In this document: positions 8,201-13,950 of the stretch, piece by piece
How positions within the stretch are numbered: the first letter of the stretch is position 1
Layout: every line of letters begins with the position of its first letter
Source: an uncultured Opitutales bacterium
Lineage (GTDB): Bacteria; Verrucomicrobiota; Verrucomicrobiia; Opitutales; UBA9783
NCBI GenBank assembly: GCA_934700265.1
Contig: CAKUXH010000011.1
Coordinates: forward strand, 1-17,958
Length of the DNA stretch: 17,958 nucleotides
Direction: 5' to 3'
Made by a program: the position numbers and the translations under genes
The notes under the pieces: model-generated
Told to the model about the DNA's origin: nothing
The model's database searches: none
Seen by the model: the letters and a program-made list of their open reading frames with translations, nothing else

Positions 8201-8320
8201 AAACCTTCCAGTAATCGTAGAAATAGCCGTCTTTTGCAGCAGAGATTAAATTCTGTAAAAAATAAAAATAAAGCAAATTTTTTAAATAATATGGTAAATA
8301 CTCAGGCTGCAGCTGCTTAG
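5285..8320 (+). CDS. Exported polyproline / WH2-like / coiled-coil protein, candidate actin-binding factor
   Basis: A 1011-residue protein of no recognised family overall. Residues 1-20 look like a Sec signal peptide: Lys2, hydrophobic FLLVIVLMG, and a plausible cleavage at SVA|DD. Two six-proline runs follow (28-33 and 36-41, each ending in Asn-Leu). Next, GLFDQIKGKIALRPTRKG (59-76) closely resembles a WH2 actin-monomer-binding motif (compare N-WASP LLDQIRQGIQLKSV): the Ile64-to-Leu70 spacing and the following Arg fit, though Gly is one position early. Residues about 90-660 are helical, charged and Lys-rich without clear motifs. About 672-975 is long heptad-like coiled coil, and the end is basic, closing QAAAA. 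No outer-membrane anchor is visible. Polyproline followed by WH2 is the layout of profilin/actin-binding proteins, including bacterial RickA and VopF/VopL. The ORF is certain; the actin role is inference. The gene is monocistronic, with a terminator behind it. Confidence 0.85.
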   Translation: MKNFLLVIVLMGECLTVSVADDIKNVVPPPPPPNLPPPPPPNLLPVKKFTPNNNTGSLGLFDQIKGKIALRPTRKGKSSENRGTDAYFKDKEFRSETFDWAKHYSYLQQLEKDANINAFEELRGKYPEAQILPVFLQEDYWRGVLYKDKSVMIKDFDFSQQAVELAKTKVVFLVNSNKFLDFDFSNYEECMLFLRFIQLLHTDVLNSISKILLESGVKNKLNNFINLCQKFDEKEVVLNAKALADIFKKMSSGVAMLDFYCQHEKELDKNFNKVAKFFSEENTKNELLKYFDEQQKERFSSLFEELKSCFNIIYQLLLNKGDLNELKSKFCKCKNKFFKIYSKNNNIINKSITFRVPNDESDFKNRLEKSEKQIKNLNDYLNKANDLFKNLNEEYECLNSDPEDPWLKYIAGKLIFAQNHNFEDSVKEAQEHDRKNSILRQKIKMAKLLVDVSDQYANFLSDKRRKEEERKINFLLGISNKILHNDIEEQWAKYLRNYNCVKASSFETSGIVYYINQYKNIISKKLKKVNESCKKNSKEKMKDEILKDILKAEHEEFSKEPSQEIKEKATKCLNLNVDWSKVSVDVVESENCYTIIVNKIEEKSRSEIDVRISVSSVKAQNTSFSQSGNLDKSNVEVPSSQQENFKVNLPVVKQGSQGSENDILLQQDNNKKSSKISELENQIVQLKKEKEVLEQNNNGLSIQKEEMQKQIDQLNNKINRFLEYDDRVNIENIFDGLPSSFEIEQEKAKVAAENAQLRATNQKLKNQEEILKQQLNVLESENSDLKSKTKKLEAGRLNVDIERVEKTKRFIGDSLSSNYLLALNNKNAEIEELKKENIALKEQLQSQGIKYIGRGSSTVFKEDEESKEDKKQLEITIKHQTEIIMRNKSELKKNADRIHELEITVNKQRKELDKIKNKDESEEDKSLLEIIDEKQKMIELLQNELEDKEISLNKKQAELDVREKQLKQREKGKPSSNRRNSRLLQQRLNSVKNKNKANFLNNMVNTQAAAA
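5365..5412 (+). repeat. Exact 24-base tandem duplication encoding the proline runs
   Basis: Bases 5365-5388 and 5389-5412 are identical (each starts ACCTCCTCCGCC and ends GAATCT). Each unit adds six prolines plus Asn-Leu in frame. The repeat is a C-rich patch in otherwise AT-rich DNA and could change copy number by slippage without breaking the frame. Confidence 0.95.
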
Positions 8321-8342
8321 CATTATAATGCGGTTAAAAAAT

Positions 8343-8374
8343 AATAAGCTCAGTTAATGTTGAGCTTATTTTTA
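8343..8374 (+). terminator. Rho-independent terminator after the WH2-like gene
   Basis: A 10-bp stem (8343-8352 AATAAGCTCA with 8361-8370) around an 8-base loop is followed by TTTATTT. It lies 23 bases after the stop and isolates this gene from pfp. Confidence 0.8.
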
Positions 8375-8424
8375 TTTGTAAAAAGGTACTGGACCATTTT
8401 TGAAAAAAGTGTATTATATTAAGC

Positions 8425-9615
8425 ATGAAAGTTGCAATATTGACTTCAGGTGGTTTGGCCCCATGCTTGTCTGCATCTGTTGGGGGATTAATTCAACGTT
8501 ATAGTGAACTTGATTTAAACATTGAAATCATTACCTATTTAAATGGATATCAAGGTTTATTATTAGGACAATCAAGAGTTGTTTCACAGAAGGGGCGTGA
8601 AGAAGCCTATGCATTACTAAATTTTGGTGGCAGTCCTATAGGTAATAGTCGTGTTAAATTATCAAATGCAAAGGATTGTGAAAAAAAAGGATTGGTTAGA
8701 CCAGGGGAGAATCCATTTGAAGTGGCTGCTAAACAATTAATGGCAGATAAAATTGATATTTTGCATACCATTGGTGGCGATGATACAAGTACGACAGCGG
8801 CTGAATTAGCACATTTTTTAAAGAAAAACAATTATGATTTGCCTATTGTAGGTTTACCTAAAACGGTAGATAATGACATTGTTCCTGTTCGTTGTAGTTT
8901 AGGAGCAACAACTGCAGCCGAGCAAGGCGCAATCTTTTTTGAACATGTTGTACATGAGCATAGTGCGAATCCTAAAATGCTCGTTATTCATGAAGTTATG
9001 GGACGTTATTGTGGTTGGTTAACTTATGAAACAGCACGTATTTATAATGAGCGTTTAGCTACAAAAATTTTTGCTCCCGAATTAGGATTTTCGAAAGATA
9101 AATTTGCCATTCATGGTATTTATGTTCCCGAGCTTGATTTTGATTTGGATAAAGAAGTTCAACGATTAAAGCCTATTTTTGAAAAGACAGGAAATTTGAA
9201 TTTATTTGTAAGTGAAGGAGCTTGTGTTTCTGCTATCGTTAAAGAAATGGAGGCAAATGGAGAATCGGTTGAACGCGATGCTTTTGGGCATGTTAAATTG
9301 GACAAAGTTAATGCAGGTAAGTGGATTGGTGAGCAATTTATGAAGCGTTTAGGTGGGCAAAAAATGCTTGTACAGAAGAGTGGATACTTTGCTCGTTCTT
9401 CGGCAGCCAATGCTTTCGATTTAAATTTAATTAAATCGTGTGTTGATTATGCTGTTGAATGTGCTTTACAGAAGAAAAGTGGTCTCGTAGGGCATGATGA
9501 GCAGAATGGTAATAAATTACGTTGCATAGAATTTGAACGTGTTTCTGGAGGCAAACCTCTTAATTTAAAAGATCCAGCAGTAAGCGCATTATTTGCTGAA
9601 ATTAATCATCAATAA
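8425..9615 (+). CDS. pfp: Pyrophosphate-dependent 6-phosphofructokinase
   Basis: Cytoplasmic enzyme converting fructose 6-phosphate to fructose 1,6-bisphosphate with PPi as phosphate donor, a reversible step usable in glycolysis and gluconeogenesis. The PFK family is shown by AILTSGGLAPCLSA at the N-terminus, PKTVDNDIV (145-153) and HEVMGRYCGWLTYETA (189-204). PPi use is indicated by GGDDTS (117-122), where Asp120 replaces the Gly of the ATP-type GGDGS motif, and by Lys146 in PKTVDND, where ATP enzymes have Gly; both are established markers. At 396 residues it is of the short bacterial PFP type, not the ~550-residue plant/Chlamydia type. It has its own transcription unit between terminators; no clear Shine-Dalgarno precedes the ATG. 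Confidence 0.95.
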   Translation: MKVAILTSGGLAPCLSASVGGLIQRYSELDLNIEIITYLNGYQGLLLGQSRVVSQKGREEAYALLNFGGSPIGNSRVKLSNAKDCEKKGLVRPGENPFEVAAKQLMADKIDILHTIGGDDTSTTAAELAHFLKKNNYDLPIVGLPKTVDNDIVPVRCSLGATTAAEQGAIFFEHVVHEHSANPKMLVIHEVMGRYCGWLTYETARIYNERLATKIFAPELGFSKDKFAIHGIYVPELDFDLDKEVQRLKPIFEKTGNLNLFVSEGACVSAIVKEMEANGESVERDAFGHVKLDKVNAGKWIGEQFMKRLGGQKMLVQKSGYFARSSAANAFDLNLIKSCVDYAVECALQKKSGLVGHDEQNGNKLRCIEFERVSGGKPLNLKDPAVSALFAEINHQ

Positions 9616-9624
9616 CGAACAGAT

Positions 9625-9648
9625 GCACAGAAGTTTTCTGTGCTTTTT
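9625..9648 (+). terminator. Rho-independent terminator 1 after pfp
   Basis: An 8-bp stem GCACAGAA (9625-9632) pairs with 9636-9643 and is followed directly by five T. It lies nine bases after the pfp stop: a canonical rightward terminator. Confidence 0.85.
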
Positions 9649-9657
9649 GAGGAATAG

Positions 9658-9696
9658 TGACAATCCAAGAAAATACTTGGATTGTCATTGTTTTTT
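9658..9696 (+). terminator. Rho-independent terminator 2, between convergent pfp and the T3S operon
   Basis: A perfect 12-bp stem TGACAATCCAAG (9658-9669) pairs with 9676-9687 around AAAATA, followed by TTGTTTTTT. The T-run serves rightward transcription; leftward there is no U-tract, so it can end the T3S operon only weakly. The STAS stop codon lies inside the T-run. Confidence 0.85.
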
Positions 9697-10006
9697 AATT
9701 TTCTCCTACGCAAAAGAGACAGTCGAGTTTGAATAATTCCAGTTGTTTTTGTATGAATAAAGGACAGTGGACGATCCGTAACGAACATTGTTTCTTTTGG
9801 CAATTTATATATAATTCGATAAGATAGTTAAATCCTTTTACATCGATTGCCTTAATATTTGCAAAATCAAGTAATACTTTATTTACAGTTTCTGGCAATT
9901 GATTAATGATAGGATCAATCGCTTCTTTTAGCTTAAGAATTTCCAGATCGATCACATAACTATCAAAATTGAGCGTTAGCGTGTCTTTTTCAATTTTTGT
10001 TAACAT
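9695..10006 (-). CDS. STAS-domain protein (SpoIIAA-like) lacking the usual phospho-serine
   Basis: A 103-residue cytoplasmic protein whose whole length fits one STAS domain: VLLDFANIKAIDVKGFNYLI (about 44-63) matches the core strand-turn-helix of anti-sigma-factor antagonists (consensus vvLDlsxvxxIDSSGLxxL), followed by a strand LRIVHCP and a helix. In the canonical turn the second residue after Asp is a Ser phosphorylated by an anti-sigma kinase. Here the sequence is IDVKGF, so phospho-switching of the SpoIIAA kind is unlikely. It is the last gene of the leftward T3S operon and its start overlaps the translocator stop by seven bases. A role as a scaffold or partner-switch element of T3S control is inference; no partner kinase or phosphatase is visible here. 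Confidence 0.7.
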   Translation of the reverse strand: MLTKIEKDTLTLNFDSYVIDLEILKLKEAIDPIINQLPETVNKVLLDFANIKAIDVKGFNYLIELYINCQKKQCSLRIVHCPLFIQKQLELFKLDCLFCVGEN

Positions 10007-11214
10007 GGCATTTCATTGGCAAGGTTAGACTGAGCATCGCTTACATTGATAAGTTCTTTAGCAGCTTTTTCTTCATTTTTTAGTAAGTCTTCAACGAAGG
10101 TTTCAATGTTATTTGTTAAGCTTTCGATAAGTTTCGTTAATAAGGCGATAGTTTCATCAAGCTTAGTTAAATCAATTTTCATATCAGCTAAATCTTTTTG
10201 TAGGTCAGCTAATTTTATATTTTCAGCGCCTTGTACAATATCGATAACACCGGTAGATATTTGCGAGATACCTGATACAAGTGATGCGCCGGTATTGAGT
10301 ATTTTTGTAATAGTATTTATGCTAGTACCGATGGATGACCCTCCTGAACAGATAGCGGCACCGACTCCCATAACAGCTGCAGCAATTCCTACGCCCATTG
10401 CCCATTTGTTAAGAGCAGCTTTTTTCTCTGGATCATCAGTACATAGAGCTGCGACTGTCAGTCCACTACTTACACATGTGGCTGCAGCTGAAGCGATTGC
10501 TAATGAAATTCCAGCACAAGCGAAACCTAAGGCAACAGGGCCTAACGAACCCATACTTACAGCTGTTACAGCGACTGCTACAACGGTTGTTATTACGGCG
10601 ATAACAGCTCCTAGAATGGCTTTAAATATACCCCATTTCTTAGCTTTCTTTTCAGCTTCTTTTGCCTTTTTAATGGCTTCCATGTTCTTTTTAGTAACGT
10701 CAGCTACTTCTTTAGCGTAATCCTGTTGTTTATCGCTACGTTCTTTTATCTTTGTATTCAAGAGATCTTTGAAAGTTTTGATCATTTTTTCTTTAGATTC
10801 TTGACAAAGTAACATGCAGAATAGGTCCAAGGTATCCCCATCCATTTTGGATATATCTATACCGCTAGATGTATTGGTATTGTTTCCTAATTTGCTGTCA
10901 AGTTTTTCGAGAATTGCTTTGTTAAAATCAGCAATATTCATGGATGTACCTGCTGAAAGGCCTAGAGCTTGAGCTGATTGAGTGTCAAGCTTTACGACAG
11001 TATTGATGACTTCCTCTAAAGGCAATGTTGGAGCTTCTAAAGAAGGAATTCCGGAGGATGAAGAGATTTTACCTGAGATGTTTGCTTCTGTTGTACCTGT
11101 TATTCCTGTAGAATTGTTGATATCGTGTGTAGCTTTTACGGAAGAGATATTGATATCGTCCGTGTTTGTTTGAAAATCAGTTTTTGATAAATTTGCATCT
11201 AAGTTGATAGGCAT
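10000..11214 (-). CDS. sctE: Type III secretion hydrophobic translocator, IpaB/SipB/YopB-like (SctE)
   Basis: A 404-residue protein with the layout of the large translocon pore subunit: a Ser/Thr/Asn-rich N-terminus without a Sec signal (1-60), a helical region, a basic coiled coil about 140-193 (AKEVADVTKKNMEAIKKAKE), two hydrophobic segments (about 197-258, continuous and Ala/Val-rich, and 271-290, WAMGVGIAAAVMGVGAA), then an amphipathic coiled coil about 330-390 (DLQKDLADMKIDLTKLDETI). Family knowledge: such proteins are kept soluble by a SycD-type chaperone, secreted through the needle and inserted in the host membrane. The adjacent upstream gene is exactly such a chaperone. An AAAGGG 7 bases before the ATG is a fair Shine-Dalgarno. 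No small second translocator (YopD/IpaC type) follows. Confidence 0.85.
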   Translation of the reverse strand: MPINLDANLSKTDFQTNTDDINISSVKATHDINNSTGITGTTEANISGKISSSSGIPSLEAPTLPLEEVINTVVKLDTQSAQALGLSAGTSMNIADFNKAILEKLDSKLGNNTNTSSGIDISKMDGDTLDLFCMLLCQESKEKMIKTFKDLLNTKIKERSDKQQDYAKEVADVTKKNMEAIKKAKEAEKKAKKWGIFKAILGAVIAVITTVVAVAVTAVSMGSLGPVALGFACAGISLAIASAAATCVSSGLTVAALCTDDPEKKAALNKWAMGVGIAAAVMGVGAAICSGGSSIGTSINTITKILNTGASLVSGISQISTGVIDIVQGAENIKLADLQKDLADMKIDLTKLDETIALLTKLIESLTNNIETFVEDLLKNEEKAAKELINVSDAQSNLANEMPC

Positions 11215-11234
11215 GATAAACCCTTTCTTTATAA

Positions 11235-11783
11235 TTACTTTTCTAAAACTTTAAGTAAGTTCTTAGCTTTTGCGACACAAGCATCCATATCTGGATTTTC
11301 CTTTCGAAAATCTTCTGAAGGACCTGCAACCAATACAGCTTCACAACATTGTTTAGCGTTATCTTTTTGATTTAATTTTAGAAAACATTCAGCAAGCTCA
11401 TTGTAGTAAGAAATTTTCATTGGTCTGAGTTGTAATAATGCTCCATAGGCCATAATTGCTTCTTGGTAATTATTCAATAAGCGGGCTGTTGCGCTTGCGC
11501 CTTCCCAATATTTATATTTTAATGGATCATAGGTACAAAGCAGTGTAAAGAGTTTTTTAGCATCTTCGTATTTATTCTTTTGATAGTAATTGTAAGCAAT
11601 AGCGTACAAAGTTTCCATATGTTGGTCAGGAATATTAAGAACATCCTTTAATCGTACCTTTCCTTCAGCGAGCTGTTGGCCTAAATTTAAATTTAAGTCA
11701 ATAACATCTTCGCTTAAGTGGGCTGCTGATGGTCCCAATTCTTTCTTTAGTTCTGTTAGAATTAATTTTGATAATGCAGACAT
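11235..11783 (-). CDS. sycD: Class II type III secretion chaperone, SycD/LcrH/IpgC-like TPR protein
   Basis: A 182-residue all-helical cytoplasmic protein. After an N-terminal helix region (1-50) come three TPR units: about 56-89 (LYAIAYNYYQKNKYEDAKKL), 91-124 (YWEGASATARLLNNYQEAIM) and 125-155 (YYNELAECFLKLNQKDNAKQ). This is the organisation and approximate size of SycD/LcrH/IpgC chaperones (about 155-170 residues), which bind the N-terminal segments of the two translocators in their concave TPR groove. It lies 20 bases upstream of the translocator gene, the classic chaperone-translocator pair, and one base after the 721-residue gene, so the last may also be a client. A generic TPR protein is the alternative, but the context makes that unlikely. 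Confidence 0.85.
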   Translation of the reverse strand: MSALSKLILTELKKELGPSAAHLSEDVIDLNLNLGQQLAEGKVRLKDVLNIPDQHMETLYAIAYNYYQKNKYEDAKKLFTLLCTYDPLKYKYWEGASATARLLNNYQEAIMAYGALLQLRPMKISYYNELAECFLKLNQKDNAKQCCEAVLVAGPSEDFRKENPDMDACVAKAKNLLKVLEK

Positions 11784-11784
11784 A

Positions 11785-13950
11785 TTATTTAATTTTGTTA
11801 ACTATTTTGTTGTAAACATTAAAAGCTTTGTTTCTAAAGTTGGTAGTAGTTGCATCAAAAGTTTGTATCTTTTTTTGCAAAGCAGAGATATCTTTTTCTT
11901 GCTGTTCTAAATTACTTTTATAATTTGCAATTTGTGTTTCATATCCATTTTGCCAAAGGTTAAAATAGCTAGGTAAAGCATTTTGTTTTTCTATATTATC
12001 AGGAGTTAGATCATTCCAAGCAAAACCATCTTGATAATATACATTTGTCATATCTGTTCCAGCCATCTTAGGAACATCCAGTTTCTTAGGAAGATCTTTT
12101 TTATTTTCTTCTTTGTAAAATTTAACATTAGTACCATCACAGGTAATTGTATTTTCTTTCCAATACACGTTATTATCGGTATTTATTGCTTCCCAATTTG
12201 TGTTGTTTAATGTGAAAAGCCATTTATCAAACTTGGAGATGTCAGCCCTGATATAATAAGAAAATGAACATTTATTTTTTATGTCTACTGATTTAAGAAA
12301 TATGTGATAATGTGTTTGTGGCATAATGCTTAGCCTAATAGGTGGGTACTTGTAATATTCAACATCTGTATTTGGACAAGATTTATATGTATGTTGTGCG
12401 AATAATATATCTAAAGTTCTTTGGTGTATGTCTTTACAAGGGTTATCAAGCGTTGGTATTCCATTTAAAAAATTTACAAAATCATTCAATCCTTCTTCAG
12501 TAGGCTTAACTAAAATATAATATTTTGAAGGTGATTCATTCCAATTATCAGCAGCTATAGAATCCGTTCCTTTATTTGTATCATTGCAAAAATCTTTTTC
12601 ATCTACACGAGAGTATTGTATCATGATGTAAGATTCTCCATTAATGTACTTGAAACAGCGGGTGGCACTTGTGCTTATATAACGATAAATATAAAAAGCG
12701 GCTTTTGGAATAGAAGGGGGATTCCCTTCACCGTAAGTTGCAGCTGCTTTAGAAAACTGTTCAAAACCTTTTTGTAAAAGGCTAGAATAAGCTTTTATCG
12801 CTTTTATACGTTCCATCAAAACTTTTATTTGTGATTTGATGGCTGATGTTTTAATTTCTAAAAATGATGCAAGGGCATTAATAGGGCCATCACGATTTAC
12901 GATATATCCTAAATAAAATATTTCTAATTGTCCTAATTCTTTTGTATCATTGAGAGCATCTTCAGATTTTTTAGGTTCTACACAGGGGTATCCAAATGAA
13001 TTATTTTGAGGATATACGTAGCGGGCATTTTCGGTGGTATCTGAATAATAAATCCGAATATATTGTAATTTTTCTAGCAGTGTTAATTCATCAAATAATG
13101 CAAGATTTGATTCGGTTGTTTTGTTTAAATCTTCCTTTAAATCTTGGATTTGCTTTGCTAATAAATCATATTTATCCGTAAGTTGATTATTCCCATCATT
13201 TTTATAATAACTTGTAATATAATTGCGACTTACCTCTTCTTTTGTTGTTTGAATGGTTCGAAGATCGCTTATTCCTTTACAATTCTGAATTTTTTTAATA
13301 AAGTCATCCGTATTTCCATAATTTCGATATCCTTTTTCAATGCATTGATAGGTGCTTTGGTCAACAAGTTCTGCCCAATGATTGTTTTCTCCATCGTTGT
13401 AGTTTATATATTTTGTAACCGTAAGCGTTTTTACAATGGAATATTCTGAAAAATCTTTGAGAATATCTTGGGCCTGCTTATCTGCACATTGAAGCTTTGT
13501 AATAATTACATGTGCTTCGTCATTAAGCCTTTCTTGGGTAGCTGCTTCAAGATTTTCAAGTTCACTGATATCATTTTTAGCGTTTTCTATTGCTACATAA
13601 AGATTGTAAAGCTTTGTAAGCGCTTCCTTTAAATAAAATTTATAAGCTTTTAAACCTTCTTTGCATTCTATATAATCCTCACTGTTTTTTGCAATGATCG
13701 AATCTTTATCGAAAATTTTATCAATATTTTTTAAATCATTAAAATTAAGTTTTTCTTCTGTTAATATTGTATTTAAAGTACTTAGCAATTGGCTTGCTTT
13801 TTCAGTATAATCATTAAATAAACTTCTATAGGCCTTAATTATTTCTCCAATTGTGTTACTTTTTGCAAGTGATATTTGATAAATATCTTCAGATCCTATG
13901 GTAGGTGTAATAGGATAAGTGTAAGTAACATCTGATATGGATAGCGTCAT
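11785..13950 (-). CDS. Unrecognised 721-aa coiled-coil protein in the T3S operon, candidate effector, tip or second translocator
   Basis: No family is recognised. There is no signal peptide and no obvious membrane segment. The N-terminus is Ser/Thr/Ile-rich, as in T3S substrates. Residues about 30-165 are helical with coiled-coil character, 258-300 hold another helix, and 363-403 are a third amphipathic helix (KSQIKVLMERIKAIKAYSSL). About 410-650 is aromatic- and Cys-rich with predicted strands, and the C-terminus (668-720) is a strong coiled coil. Helices flanking a globular core recall needle-tip proteins (LcrV/IpaD), and gene order just before the SycD-type chaperone and translocator recalls lcrV-lcrH-yopB, but the size is twice that of known tips. 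It overlaps the phosphatase stop by one base (TAATG). It shares the octapeptide FDKDSIIA (80-87) with that phosphatase. Secretion is inference. Confidence 0.75.
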   Translation of the reverse strand: MTLSISDVTYTYPITPTIGSEDIYQISLAKSNTIGEIIKAYRSLFNDYTEKASQLLSTLNTILTEEKLNFNDLKNIDKIFDKDSIIAKNSEDYIECKEGLKAYKFYLKEALTKLYNLYVAIENAKNDISELENLEAATQERLNDEAHVIITKLQCADKQAQDILKDFSEYSIVKTLTVTKYINYNDGENNHWAELVDQSTYQCIEKGYRNYGNTDDFIKKIQNCKGISDLRTIQTTKEEVSRNYITSYYKNDGNNQLTDKYDLLAKQIQDLKEDLNKTTESNLALFDELTLLEKLQYIRIYYSDTTENARYVYPQNNSFGYPCVEPKKSEDALNDTKELGQLEIFYLGYIVNRDGPINALASFLEIKTSAIKSQIKVLMERIKAIKAYSSLLQKGFEQFSKAAATYGEGNPPSIPKAAFYIYRYISTSATRCFKYINGESYIMIQYSRVDEKDFCNDTNKGTDSIAADNWNESPSKYYILVKPTEEGLNDFVNFLNGIPTLDNPCKDIHQRTLDILFAQHTYKSCPNTDVEYYKYPPIRLSIMPQTHYHIFLKSVDIKNKCSFSYYIRADISKFDKWLFTLNNTNWEAINTDNNVYWKENTITCDGTNVKFYKEENKKDLPKKLDVPKMAGTDMTNVYYQDGFAWNDLTPDNIEKQNALPSYFNLWQNGYETQIANYKSNLEQQEKDISALQKKIQTFDATTTNFRNKAFNVYNKIVNKIK

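Noticed and set aside
7998..8276. Minus-strand 92-aa Phe/Leu-rich ORF opposite the coiled coil
   Set aside because: Antisense of Lys/Glu-rich codons gives Phe/Leu runs; no independent signal for a gene.
10046..10720. Plus-strand ORF of 224 aa opposite the translocator gene
   Set aside because: It is antisense to the Ala/Val-rich hydrophobic region of SctE, where stops on the opposite strand are rare. The product is low-complexity and matches no family; the SctE frame has clear domain order and operon spacing.
13183..13449. Plus-strand 88-aa hydrophobic ORF inside the 721-aa gene
   Set aside because: Shadow ORF: hydrophobicity comes from A-rich codons of the real gene read on the opposite strand; no ribosome site.
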